A stretch of DNA of 54,793 bases from Enterococcus raffinosus (GTDB lineage Bacteria; Bacillota; Bacilli; Lactobacillales; Enterococcaceae), in assembly GCF_001886185.1 (NCBI RefSeq), contig NZ_JXLA01000030.1, forward strand, positions 1 to 54,793, written 5' to 3'. The position numbers were made by a program, and so were the translations under genes. Shown piece after piece: positions 23,926-32,232 of this stretch. Below the pieces are notes generated by a model. It had not been told where the DNA came from. It was given only the letters and a program-made list of their open reading frames with translations, and made no database searches. Position 1 is the first letter of the stretch. The number at the start of each line of letters is the position of its first letter.

Positions 23926-25560
23926 GTGAAGGGATATTTTAAGAGAACGACATTTTTTATTGGATTGGTAGTCTGTCTAGCAGGCTGCGGTGTAAGCGGC
24001 ACGGTGACCAATGAGACGGAACCGGAAGAGCTGTCGGTCACATTGAATGAAGAGTGGCAGGAGGATCAAAGCGAAAAAGAAAAGGAATATCAAGAACTGC
24101 TGAAAAGCGGCGATTACAATGAGGACAATATCTATGTCAAGGTCGATCCATACGATGCCAGTCCACTGTCGGCATTGCTGCTTTTCCAGACAGAAGAAGC
24201 AATGAAGGTAGAAATTTCAGTAGTTGGCAAGGACGATGAGAGTACCATCAAAAATAGTTTTGAAGAGTATACGACAGACCACAGCATTCCCGTTTTAGGC
24301 TTATACGCCGATACGGACAATGAAGTGACTGTAAAACTGACGAATGAAGCAGGTACCAGAGTGGAGAAAAAGGTAACGATAAAAACAGGAGCGTTAGCGA
24401 AATCCATCGCTGAGATTGAGGTCAACGAAGCCGATACAGAAAAAATGGCGCTAGGAGACAGTGAACTAACCTTTGTCGTTCCAAGTACGAAACGCGCCTA
24501 TGCCTTTGATGCAAATGGCGATGTTCGTTGGTATTCCACCCGCTACAACAGCCATATTTTCAAAGAATTAGCCAATGGAAATTTGCTATATCTCACAAAA
24601 GAAAGCAATGACGCTGATACCTACAATGTGCTGCTAGAGACGGACTACTTAGGAAAAATCTACAACCGTTACGATTTTTCCAGCTCTAGCGCCTCCAATG
24701 ATACCGGTAAAAGCGAAGGTGAAATGACTGTGATTCATCATGACGGCATCGAGCTGCCAAGCGGCAATCTGCTGCTGACGGTCAATGACGGCAGTAACTA
24801 CATTGAAGACACGATGATCGAATTAAATCGTGAAACAGGGGAGATTGAGAAAACGATTGATTTAAAGGATATATTACCAGAATCTTTTTACGAAGAATAT
24901 GATTCAACCAGTCGTGAGGACGGCAAGATCGATTGGTTCCACCAAAACTCAGTAGAATACGATGAAGCGGACAACAGCATTATTATTTCGGGGAGGCATC
25001 AAGATACGATTATGAAAATTGATTATGCCACAAACGAGATCAAGTGGATCATGGGCGACAGCAGCAGCTGGCCTGAGAGTTATCAGAAATATTTCTTAGA
25101 CGGCGACATCAAAGCTAGTGGCGGACAACACGCCGCGATCGTACTGCCGGATCAGGATGACAACGCTGAGACCACCGATATCCTGTATTACGACAACAAT
25201 ATCTCCGTTACCCGCGGCGATGAAGCCGACTCCGAGAAATACTCAGAGGCCCGGCAAGTCCGGATCAATGAAGAAGATAGGACGATCGAAGAAGTATGGA
25301 ACTTCGGCGAAGACCTAGGGGAAGCCTACTTCACCAAAATTATCGGAAGCGCCCGTTATCTGACCGATAATGGCAACCGCCTAGTCAACTTTGGCTATCG
25401 TGAAGAGGGCAAGACTAGCTCGATCATGGAGGTCACCGAAGACGGCGAGACCGTGCTGGATGTTGATTTAACAGACTTTCCAACGAGCGCTTGGGCATAT
25501 CGGGCGGAGCGATTCTCGCTGTATAATGACAACTGGACGTATCAATTAAATGAGGACTAA
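23926..25560 (+). CDS. arylsulfotransferase-like lipoprotein
   Basis: This 544-aa predicted lipoprotein has a lipobox LAGC with Cys21 followed by a Thr/Glu-rich spacer. The rest matches aryl-sulfate sulfotransferase (ASST) architecture. A beta-rich N-terminal domain lies at about 60-150. A propeller follows with MTVIHHDGIELPSGNLLLTV, WFHQNSVEYDEADNSIIISG and IMKIDYATNEIKWIMGD, then a late EEVWNFG repeat. Family enzymes transfer sulfate between phenolic compounds using a catalytic histidine, and IHHDG is the best candidate here. It has a GTG start with GGAGGAAG. It is the third gene of the probable TCS-controlled operon; an actual sulfate substrate in this organism is not known. Confidence 0.8.
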   Translation: MKGYFKRTTFFIGLVVCLAGCGVSGTVTNETEPEELSVTLNEEWQEDQSEKEKEYQELLKSGDYNEDNIYVKVDPYDASPLSALLLFQTEEAMKVEISVVGKDDESTIKNSFEEYTTDHSIPVLGLYADTDNEVTVKLTNEAGTRVEKKVTIKTGALAKSIAEIEVNEADTEKMALGDSELTFVVPSTKRAYAFDANGDVRWYSTRYNSHIFKELANGNLLYLTKESNDADTYNVLLETDYLGKIYNRYDFSSSSASNDTGKSEGEMTVIHHDGIELPSGNLLLTVNDGSNYIEDTMIELNRETGEIEKTIDLKDILPESFYEEYDSTSREDGKIDWFHQNSVEYDEADNSIIISGRHQDTIMKIDYATNEIKWIMGDSSSWPESYQKYFLDGDIKASGGQHAAIVLPDQDDNAETTDILYYDNNISVTRGDEADSEKYSEARQVRINEEDRTIEEVWNFGEDLGEAYFTKIIGSARYLTDNGNRLVNFGYREEGKTSSIMEVTEDGETVLDVDLTDFPTSAWAYRAERFSLYNDNWTYQLNED

Positions 25561-25608
25561 GTAATCGCTATAGAACACGTTACTAAATGCCATCATTAGT
25601 TGAAAAAA

Positions 25609-25791
25609 TCAGTTTGCTGAATCAATAATCACAAGTAAAAATAAACAGAATTTTTTTGCTGTATACGTAAATCCCTGATCACTATGCAAGATAGCCTGAC
25701 TTGATATTTTCCTTAATTGATTGAACGTGTCTATTATTAATTTGGTATCAGGGTAATAGTTATGATTTACCAATAAAAAAGAGCACCTCAA
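25609..25791 (-). pseudogene. IS3-family transposase (orfB) fragment
   Basis: A short reverse frame includes TFNQLRKISSQAILHSDQGF then TYTAKKF, the integrase-core motif HSDQGxxYT of IS3/IS150-type transposases, including the second catalytic aspartate. Nothing before or after it is in frame, so only about 50 codons of an old element remain. Confidence 0.65.
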
Positions 25792-25828
25792 ATTTAGTAA
25801 AATAAATTTGAGGTGCTCTTTTTTATTG
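25771..25828. terminator. long perfect hairpin, bidirectional terminator
   Basis: Two 25-base arms (25771-25795 and 25804-25828) are perfectly complementary around an eight-base loop. The GC-bearing core is GAGCACCTC and runs of A and T lie at the outer ends, so both strands would terminate. It most likely ends the ABC/sulfotransferase transcript. Confidence 0.85.
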
Positions 25829-25955
25829 TATCTAATTATAGTGTCACTTCCATATAAATAAGTCCTATTTTTAATGTGGACAAAATATAAGGAATACCAA
25901 AGAATTCGTTATGTATTTTAGAACAGGTAACGGTGTAAAGAACAATATTTCATAA

Positions 25956-26006
25956 CAAAAAAGATGGTTTTAGTTTTTCCTTTCGGAATTTGAAACCATC
26001 TTTTTG
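25956..26006 (+). terminator. intrinsic terminator-like hairpin
   Basis: AAAAGATGGTTT pairs with AAACCATCTTTT with a loop of about 20 bases and T-runs at the outer end. With the preceding hairpin it isolates this segment. Confidence 0.6.
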
Positions 26007-26095
26007 TTTGTTGTCACAGACTTTTTATTGAGAAATTGAGTGTCCAACTATATACAGAATAAACTATATAGAATGCTAATTTTACTTAATCATGA

Positions 26096-26425
26096 TCAGT
26101 CCACAATGCTTTCTAAAAGCTCTTGAATCTTCCTAGTGATAACCTCTCTCTTCTCTAAATTAAAGCTATTAAGAGTATCAATTAGTTCATTGGTTGCATT
26201 TTTTTCGGAAGATGGCAGAGTACTGAAAAAATGATCATAAGAAATTTCTAAAGCGTTCAAAATTTTGGAAAGTGTAGGAATGGTTAAACCAAAGCGGCCA
26301 TTCTCTAATTTGTTTATATATTTTGTATCCAGGCCAGCTAATTCAGAAAGTTTATCTTGACTGAACCCTTGATTGATTCTTTGCTGTTTCAATGCTTCTA
26401 TTAGAATTTGATTTAAGTCCATCAT
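26096..26425 (-). CDS. XRE-family transcriptional regulator
   Basis: The 109-aa protein has a Cro/C1-type HTH at about 5-65: LKQQRINQGFSQDKLSELAG and KYINKLENGRFGLTIPTL. A short helical tail may serve dimerisation. ATG 26425 (a second ATG follows directly) is preceded by GAGGAG; a longer frame to 26533 has no RBS. It is divergent from the zinc-ribbon/LysM pair and may control them through the inverted repeat at 26492-26521. Confidence 0.85.
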   Translation of the reverse strand: MMDLNQILIEALKQQRINQGFSQDKLSELAGLDTKYINKLENGRFGLTIPTLSKILNALEISYDHFFSTLPSSEKNATNELIDTLNSFNLEKREVITRKIQELLESIVD

Positions 26426-26491
26426 GAGTACTCCTCTATTAATATACTTCTTAATGGTAAATTCAAAATAAATAATTTGTAAGTTGCAAAA

Positions 26492-26566
26492 AATGATCTT
26501 TTGATATAAAATAAGATCATTAAAAGGAACCATAATGTCTTCTAACTCATTTCTCTAAAATAGAGA
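26492..26566. promoter_or_regulatory. inverted repeats between the XRE gene and the LysM operon
   Basis: AATGATCTT (26492-26500) and AAGATCATT (26513-26521) form a perfect 9-bp inverted repeat. A second perfect one, TCTCTA-AAA-TAGAGA, lies at 26552-26566. Both sit in the divergent intergenic region and are candidate operators for the XRE regulator. Which one it uses is unknown. Confidence 0.45.
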
Positions 26567-26689
26567 GCTAGAAAAATTAAAAGACAAATTAATAACTGAA
26601 TTCGGTACTGGTGAATACTACTGAACTTTTGTTTGCTTAATGAAATATGTTTTCAGAGATCTTTGTACGAAAAAATGGGAGTGAAAAAA

Positions 26690-27250
26690 ATGGATCAACA
26701 TACAACTAACTATAAAACTTTAAATCAGCTTTCGTATATTCGTTTTGGTCATAAAATTGGTCGAGGATGGTATGCAATTCTAATTACTGCTGAAAAAGAA
26801 TTGGCTGAACTAGGGTATTCGATTAGAAATGTAAAGCGAGAGGGTGGCACACTAATAATTTCTATTGAAGGAAAATCAGAGGATGTGTCATCTGAAGTTC
26901 AACAAATTTTATACAAAGCTGAGCTTGCAAGTGAAATGACTTGTGAATGGTGTGGAAATTATTCAGTATCACAGACTGTTATAGATAATGAGACCTATAC
27001 AATTTGTGAGGAATGCCAAGAAAATTGTGAAAGTTTAGCTGGAATAGAAAAAAGAATTTTGCTACAAAAAATTCGTGAATTAGAACAGATGAATTATCTT
27101 ATGAGAAATGAAGTAATTGCTCAAAAAGCCAAATCAGAACATTATAAAATGGGGCTTGAACAATATAGAATGCGTGCAAAAAAACTATCTGATCAATTAG
27201 GCCAAATAAGAGGAAAACCATCCGTGTATAGAATTGACACCGAGCAATGA
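26690..27250 (+). CDS. hypothetical protein with a zinc-ribbon motif and coiled coil
   Basis: I do not recognise the family. The 186-aa soluble protein has CEWCGNYS and, about 20 residues on, CEECQENC, a CxxC...CxxC zinc-ribbon-like pair. A C-terminal coiled coil follows (about 125-175, KIRELEQMNYLMRNEVIAQ). ATG 26690 is preceded by GGGAGTG; an upstream TTG frame to 26633 lacks an RBS. Its stop codon region is close to the LysM gene, 77 bp before its preferred start, so both are probably one transcript. The role may be regulatory or scaffolding; this is inference. Confidence 0.6.
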   Translation: MDQHTTNYKTLNQLSYIRFGHKIGRGWYAILITAEKELAELGYSIRNVKREGGTLIISIEGKSEDVSSEVQQILYKAELASEMTCEWCGNYSVSQTVIDNETYTICEECQENCESLAGIEKRILLQKIRELEQMNYLMRNEVIAQKAKSEHYKMGLEQYRMRAKKLSDQLGQIRGKPSVYRIDTEQ

Positions 27251-27327
27251 CAGACCAAGGATTCAAATTCAAGTATTCCTTTGGGTCATTGGATAGAAGT
27301 ACTAATAGGAGTTTCAAGGAGGAAATT

Positions 27328-28194
27328 ATGGAAAAAAGAACGATTGTTAAAAAAAGAAGAAATCAAGAGAAAAAACGTCATTTTGAGAAAAAAGTGACGG
27401 CCAGTTTACTCATCAGCTCAGTAGTTTTGGGTGGGATTTTATTAACTGGGGTACAAAGTATTCAAGCATCTGAAGCAGACGGAAAATGGGAAGCACGTTC
27501 TATTGAACAAATCAAAAAGGATGTAGAAGGTAAAAGTGAATACACGATTGTTTGGGGAGATACTTTAAGTGGTATCTCACTAGCGACGAACATTACTATG
27601 GATAAGTTAGCATCATTAAACGGTATAGGCGATTATAATCTAATATTTGCTGGAAATAAACTTCTTTTCGAAGGAAATGTTGTTACTGTGCAAGATAAGA
27701 ATGGTGTAGTAACGGATCAACAAAAAGTTACTGAAGCGGATAAAGTAGTTCCTAATCAGCCGATTGGTGAATCTGTTGGGCAGACTGTACAGCCTTCTTC
27801 TGAATCGAACGCGCAAAGTCAATCAAATAGTCAGCCTACTGGATCTACCACTACTTCTTCGAGCGAAGTAGCAAACCAAAATGAAGGAAAAGTAGATCAT
27901 GGAAATTCATCTGGGGGGACAAACAATAATGATGAGTCTACTAAACCTGAGCCTGTTCCTACACCAACCCCAACCCCAACTCCAGATCCAGATCCAACGC
28001 CTACGCCAGAGCCACAAGTACAGTATACCGTATGGTATTATGTGTCCGAAGGTGATGATTCGTCTGTAAATATTGAAAAAGGGAGTCGCTTGTTTTCGAC
28101 TGAGGCTGAAGCAACAAATTTCATTGAAGGTTACGCAGATAATCTCCTAATGCAAGGTATTACCGGAAGCTATGGAGTAATGTCGTGGGAATAG
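27328..28194 (+). CDS. secreted LysM-domain protein
   Basis: The 288-aa protein has a signal peptide (basic N-terminus, hydrophobic LLISSVVLGGILLTG, likely cleavage after QASEA or nearby). One LysM domain (YTIVWGDTLSGISLATNI and LIFAGNKLLF, about 70-115) binds peptidoglycan. A Ser/Gln/Thr linker and a PTPTPTPTPDPDPTP spacer follow, then a novel about 50-aa C-terminal domain (VQYTVWYYVSEGDDSSVN onward). ATG 27328 follows AAGGAGG well; an upstream ATG at 27247 overlapping the previous gene lacks a clear RBS. It is probably a wall-associated protein; the C-terminal domain has no function I recognise. Confidence 0.8.
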   Translation: MEKRTIVKKRRNQEKKRHFEKKVTASLLISSVVLGGILLTGVQSIQASEADGKWEARSIEQIKKDVEGKSEYTIVWGDTLSGISLATNITMDKLASLNGIGDYNLIFAGNKLLFEGNVVTVQDKNGVVTDQQKVTEADKVVPNQPIGESVGQTVQPSSESNAQSQSNSQPTGSTTTSSSEVANQNEGKVDHGNSSGGTNNNDESTKPEPVPTPTPTPTPDPDPTPTPEPQVQYTVWYYVSEGDDSSVNIEKGSRLFSTEAEATNFIEGYADNLLMQGITGSYGVMSWE

Positions 28195-28228
28195 AAACAA
28201 ATAAAAGTAAAAATAGTTTTGTATAATT

Positions 28229-28280
28229 AAAAAGATGACTTTGGATTTCTGATCGAGAAATTTAAAGTCATCTTTTTTGT
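28229..28280 (+). terminator. intrinsic terminator of the LysM gene
   Basis: AAAAAGATGACTTT pairs with AAAGTCATCTTTTTT with a loop of about 20 bases. Confidence 0.75.
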
Positions 28281-28549
28281 AATAGAGGAAAGTTATGTTT
28301 TTTAAATGATAATACACTTTTTATGCTTATCAGTTGCATACGAACTTTATTGAGAAAAAATCTGAGCGTGAATTTTAACTGAAAGTTTATAAGGGCAAAT
28401 CGCCTACGATAATTCACTTTTATAGAGCTAACCTATGCTGTTTTATCATCTGTTAATAGCTATTGACAGAGTGCCAAATCACACATTCAACAAACCATCA
28501 AAAGATTCCTCCGAGCAACGAAATAGTCGAATTATCTTGGTTTTACCAA

Positions 28550-28575
28550 TGATACTTTAATATATTAATATATCA
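28550..28575. repeat. 26-bp AT-rich palindrome, copy A
   Basis: The site begins TGATACTTTA and ends TAATATATCA. It has the same length and outer halves as the palindrome at 38403-38428, which sits directly upstream of the orphan HTH gene. The two copies frame the nucleoside cluster, and a shared binding protein is possible. Confidence 0.45.
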
Positions 28576-28609
28576 TATATAGAATATCGATTAAGTCGTC
28601 AACATAAAT

Positions 28610-28648
28610 AAGTGCCAGAGGAAATTTAGAATCTTTCTTCTGGCACTT
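28610..28648. terminator. hairpin terminator of the LacI-ribokinase gene
   Basis: AAGTGCCAGAGGAAA pairs with TTTCTTCTGGCACTT (one wobble) around a nine-base loop. It lies just beyond the stop of the reverse-strand gene; flanking T-tracts are short. Confidence 0.6.
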
Positions 28649-28699
28649 AATCATTAAGAAAAAGCTTTATGTGAATATCAGATGTAGCTATGTTCTTTC

Positions 28700-30598
28700 C
28701 TACTCTTTTTTCAATAAATTAGGGTCTTTTTTTGCAATATAACTTTCTAATGTCATACGATCAACTAAAGCAGTGGTTATTCCGTCACGAGAGACCAGGA
28801 ACCCGGCTGCATAACTAGCAATTTGAATAGCCTTTTCTAAAGAGTAATCTCTTAAAAGATAGGCGGATAAGGCACTGATAAAAGCATCGCTTGCTCCAGT
28901 GCTGTCGATGACAGAAAAATCAGCTGCAGGGAATAATTTTTCTTGCTTGGAATTTTTTAAGAAACATCCTCGATTGCCTAAGGTAACTATCACATTCTGA
29001 ACGCCTTTAGAAAGCAAGTATTCTGCTTTTTCATTCATCGTCTCAAAAGAAGGACACATAGTAGATAATTCCTCTTCATTCGGAATCAAATAATCTATTT
29101 TTTTCAAAATTGAATCAGAAATGCTTTTTGACGCGGAAGGCTTTAAAATAAGTTCAATATTTTTTTCTTTTGCTAACAAACAAGCTTTTTCTACTGCATC
29201 TATTGGAATTTCAGTTTGAACAAGACAGTATTTGACATTAGAAAATAGATCAATATTTTTTTCGAGTATTGAAGGAGATAATTCAGCGTTAGCTCCTGGT
29301 AAAATAGAAATCATTGAATCACCAGTAGATTCCACAAAAATATATGCTTGACCTGTTTCGGCATCATTTGAACGAGATAAACCTTTCGTGTTCACGTTGT
29401 TTTTTCTAAGTTCCTGGAACATAGTATTCGAGTCACTATCAGATCCGACACATCCTATTAATCGAATTTGATGACCGAGCTTCGCAGTTCCAATGGCTTG
29501 ATTAAGTCCCTTTCCTCCCGGCCGTTTGCTCAGATTAGATAAGAAATTTGTTGAACCATTATGAGGGAGTTTTGAAGAATAAAGATACGTATCCATATTT
29601 AGACTTCCTACTACAAGAATCTTTGGCCGTTCACTTTCAGCAGGAAGCCCTAATGATTCTGTATTACTTAGTACTAATTCTTCCTGATAAGGATTCAGTT
29701 CGGAGTCTTTATTAATTAAGTCCATAAGAGCTTGACAGGTATACTCGCCAAAACGTTTGTTAGTGAAGGTAACGGTGGAGAGCTTATTTTGAAAGTTTTT
29801 AAATTCTAATTCTGTATCATTACGAATAGAAACCAATGAGAAATCTTTTGGTGTGCTTAACCCACTTTGAATAGCTAGGTTATACAATTCAATGGATTTA
29901 TAAAAATCGGCAGAAACGAAACCAGATAGTTGTTTTTCAATAATAAAATCATTGATTGTATTATCCAAGGATTCAATAAGCAATGAATCATGAAATTTTA
30001 GATTGTGCTCAAAAAGAGCCTGTTTATAACCGGTGATAAAAGCTTCTTTATTTCTACTATCTCCTGTTATACAGGCGATTTTTTTATGCCTTTTTTCAAT
30101 TAGTTGCTTTGTGAGAGAATAACCAGCTTTTTCATATGGAAGAGAAAAGCTATTGATTCCTTTCAAATGGCCAACCAATACAAGTGGGATACCAGAAGTA
30201 TCTATATGAGTTTGATTTTTTAAACTATCTTCATCTATTGGTTCCCAAATGATTCCATCCACTTGTTTTGTACATAAAGCTGTAATATTTTTAAGCTCCT
30301 GTTCGTGATTTTCCAGACTACTGAAAATAATGGGGCTGTATCCTTTTTGCTGCGCGTATTCAATCATCCCATTTAATGATTGATCGACAGTTATATCAGA
30401 GCGAAGCAATATACCAATAGAACCTGTACTTGTAGCATTATTAATGGCAGATGAATAGGGAGTGTAGTTATACTCATGGACTATTTTTAATACTCTTTCG
30501 CGAGTTTCGTTGCTAATACTGGCATCTTTCTTATTCACGATTTTAGACACTGTTGAAACGGAAACACCTGCTAATTTTGCGATATCTCTAATATTCAT
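28700..30598 (-). CDS. LacI-family regulator fused to a PfkB/ribokinase domain
   Basis: This 632-aa protein joins two complete modules. Residues 1-about 310 are a LacI regulator: HTH NIRDIAKLAGVSVSTVSKIV, then a periplasmic-binding-protein-like sensor (GSIGILLRSDI, ERRKKIACITGDS-like core). Residues about 325-625 are a ribokinase: ILVVGSLNMDTYLYSSKLP, RPGGKGLNQAIGTAKLG, and DSTGASDAFISALSAYL with the catalytic aspartate (the usual GAGD reads GASD). The RBS AAAGGAG precedes ATG 30598; a longer frame to 30643 is rejected. It is divergent from the ECF/MFS/nucleoside hydrolase/ribokinase genes and is their likely repressor. The kinase half may still phosphorylate ribose or serve as a second ligand sensor; this is inference. 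Confidence 0.88.
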   Translation of the reverse strand: MNIRDIAKLAGVSVSTVSKIVNKKDASISNETRERVLKIVHEYNYTPYSSAINNATSTGSIGILLRSDITVDQSLNGMIEYAQQKGYSPIIFSSLENHEQELKNITALCTKQVDGIIWEPIDEDSLKNQTHIDTSGIPLVLVGHLKGINSFSLPYEKAGYSLTKQLIEKRHKKIACITGDSRNKEAFITGYKQALFEHNLKFHDSLLIESLDNTINDFIIEKQLSGFVSADFYKSIELYNLAIQSGLSTPKDFSLVSIRNDTELEFKNFQNKLSTVTFTNKRFGEYTCQALMDLINKDSELNPYQEELVLSNTESLGLPAESERPKILVVGSLNMDTYLYSSKLPHNGSTNFLSNLSKRPGGKGLNQAIGTAKLGHQIRLIGCVGSDSDSNTMFQELRKNNVNTKGLSRSNDAETGQAYIFVESTGDSMISILPGANAELSPSILEKNIDLFSNVKYCLVQTEIPIDAVEKACLLAKEKNIELILKPSASKSISDSILKKIDYLIPNEEELSTMCPSFETMNEKAEYLLSKGVQNVIVTLGNRGCFLKNSKQEKLFPAADFSVIDSTGASDAFISALSAYLLRDYSLEKAIQIASYAAGFLVSRDGITTALVDRMTLESYIAKKDPNLLKKE

Positions 30599-30713
30599 AA
30601 GCTTCTCCTTTGAACTCGACTTCTCTTTTCCCATCATACTCAACTAGTTCAAAAAGGGTCAAGAGTGTTTAGTCAAAAATATGAACTATTTTTTGATAAA
30701 TGGAAAAAACATA

Positions 30714-30776
30714 TTGACAAATTTAATTTCGGATGATAACTTCTATTCAAGGAAAACGTTTTCCGAAAATGTTTTC
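30714..30776 (+). promoter_or_regulatory. promoter and tandem LacI-type operators of the nucleoside cluster
   Basis: A -35 TTGACA at 30714-30719 and a weak -10 TAACTT at 30737-30742 have 17-bp spacing. Just downstream lies a perfect LacI/GalR-type operator, GGAAAACGTTTTCC (30751-30764), with a second near-palindrome GAAAATGTTTTC directly adjoining (30765-30776). Binding there would block initiation or elongation. The divergent LacI-ribokinase protein is the obvious binder; CcpA binding is less likely because the flanks do not fit cre well. Confidence 0.75.
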
Positions 30777-30815
30777 TTTGATTGATTTTATCACATATTA
30801 AAGAGGGAAACGATC

Positions 30816-31442
30816 ATGAATAAATCTTTTCAAACATTTCTTCAAAAACAGTTTTCAACAAAGGCACTTGTGCTAATACCAATTGCTGTGGGAATCAATT
30901 TAATTGGAGGAACATTGTGCTCTACTTTAAAACTACCCCTTTTTTTAGACATGATCGGAACGGTATTAGTAGCTTGTCTGTCAGGGCCATGGGTAGCTGC
31001 TCTTTGCGGGCTAATCACAAATTTATTTTTAGCAATTGTGACTAATCCAGTATTTTTTCCTTATGCATTGGTTAGTATTTTATGCGGATTAGTTACAGGT
31101 TATTTAGTGAAGGCTGGATTTTTTAAAAATATTCTCGGGGCAATTTTTACTTGGTTAGCTTGTACTTTGACAAATTCTTTTGCTTCATCACTAATAACTA
31201 TCTTCGTATATGGTGGAGCAACAGGAATTAATACTAGCTCCATTGCGACGGCAGCTTTAATTGCAACAACTAAAAAGATTGTCCTTTCTGTTTTTTCAAC
31301 TTCACTGATAGAAAATCTTATTGATAAAGGAATCGTTTTTTTGATTGTTTATTGGTTAGTAAAGAAAATACCTAAAAGATTTTCGAGCCAATATGCTCCA
31401 TTAGATCATGCTTCGTTAATAAATGAAAAGGCGAAGAAATGA
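30816..31442 (+). CDS. ECF transporter substrate-binding (S) component
   Basis: This 208-aa membrane protein has five to six hydrophobic segments and typical S-component features (GTLCSTLKLPLFLDMIGTVL, FPYALVSILCGLVTGYLV). It binds the substrate and works with the T and ATPase subunits encoded next. Context (nucleoside hydrolase, ribokinase) suggests a nucleoside or ribose-related substrate, but the subtype cannot be fixed from sequence. AAAGAGGGAAA precedes the start. It is the first gene of the operon under the tandem operators. Confidence 0.82.
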   Translation: MNKSFQTFLQKQFSTKALVLIPIAVGINLIGGTLCSTLKLPLFLDMIGTVLVACLSGPWVAALCGLITNLFLAIVTNPVFFPYALVSILCGLVTGYLVKAGFFKNILGAIFTWLACTLTNSFASSLITIFVYGGATGINTSSIATAALIATTKKIVLSVFSTSLIENLIDKGIVFLIVYWLVKKIPKRFSSQYAPLDHASLINEKAKK

Positions 31443-31455
31443 GGGGGAAGAATCA

Positions 31456-32220
31456 GTGAATACTAAAAATAAAATATATAGGAACGCACGTGATTTAAAT
31501 CCAATAACTAAACTTTTACTTGTACTGAGCTTTGGGGTTGGTTGTATGGTCTATCCTTTCCCATATTTAGGCTACATACTTTTATTGATAATTTTAGGAC
31601 TTGCTTATTTTATGGGCCTTGGAAAAAAAGTGATACTTTTAATTTTAGGCTTTGGTGTTCCTGTGACGCTCATGCTCTTATTTATCCAAGGTTTATATAG
31701 TCCGAAAAATATAACAATGATCGCTGATTTGGGTTTTGCTCAAGTTGGTTTAGAAGGCACTCTTTATGCCTTAAAAGTATCATCCACATTGTTAGTTTTT
31801 CTAACTACATTTTATCTTTTTATGCAGACAACTAAGAATTCTGAAACGGTTGCCGCTCTCACTCAGTCAGGACTTAATATGAAGATAGGTTATCTGATTT
31901 TAGCTAGTCTAAATGTTGTCCCTCAAATGCAAAGAAAAGTAAAAAATATCCAAGAAGCTCAGGAGTCTAGAGGAGTTGAGGTGACAGGTAATTTTTTTCA
32001 AAGAACGAAAGCGTTTTTACCATTAATTGGTCCGGTTGTCCTTTCATCATTGACAGATGCTCAAGAAAGAGGAATGACTTTAGAGACAAGAGGATTTAGC
32101 ATTAAGGGAATCAAGCCTACAAGCTTTGTTGAAGTAAATCATCGTAAAATCGATACCATTTTAAAAGGGCTCGCTGGAGTATTTTTATTATTTACCATTT
32201 TTATTCGTTTTTGCAGATAA
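31456..32220 (+). CDS. ECF transporter transmembrane (T) component
   Basis: This 254-aa EcfT-type protein has hydrophobic segments near the N-terminus (LLLVLSFGVGCMVYPFPYL) and a last one at the C-terminus. The cytoplasmic coupling helices are seen in QEAQESRGVEVTG and DAQERGMTLETRGF, the A-R-G-type motifs that grip the ATPases. The start is GTG 31456 with GAGGGGGA upstream, 14 bp after the S-gene stop. An ATG at 31423 would overlap the S gene and lacks an RBS. Confidence 0.85.
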   Translation: MNTKNKIYRNARDLNPITKLLLVLSFGVGCMVYPFPYLGYILLLIILGLAYFMGLGKKVILLILGFGVPVTLMLLFIQGLYSPKNITMIADLGFAQVGLEGTLYALKVSSTLLVFLTTFYLFMQTTKNSETVAALTQSGLNMKIGYLILASLNVVPQMQRKVKNIQEAQESRGVEVTGNFFQRTKAFLPLIGPVVLSSLTDAQERGMTLETRGFSIKGIKPTSFVEVNHRKIDTILKGLAGVFLLFTIFIRFCR

Positions 32221-32232
32221 GGAGGAAAACAA

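Larger units (their letters stand above)
25561..26095. other. intergenic region, 535 bp, with IS remnant and terminators
   Basis: It holds an IS3-type transposase fragment, a very long perfect hairpin (25771-25828) and a second terminator (25956-26006). No complete gene is visible. It marks the junction between the GC-richer ABC operon and the AT-rich block to the right. Confidence 0.5.
28195..28699. other. intergenic region, 505 bp
   Basis: It contains the LysM-gene terminator (28229-28280), an AT-rich palindrome related to one at 38403 (28550-28575) and a hairpin serving the LacI-ribokinase gene (28610-28648). No gene is supported. Confidence 0.4.

Noticed and set aside
28550-28575. Palindrome as a replication origin or plasmid partition site
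   Set aside because: It occurs singly at this place, with no replication or partition genes in the window; kept only as a possible protein-binding repeat.
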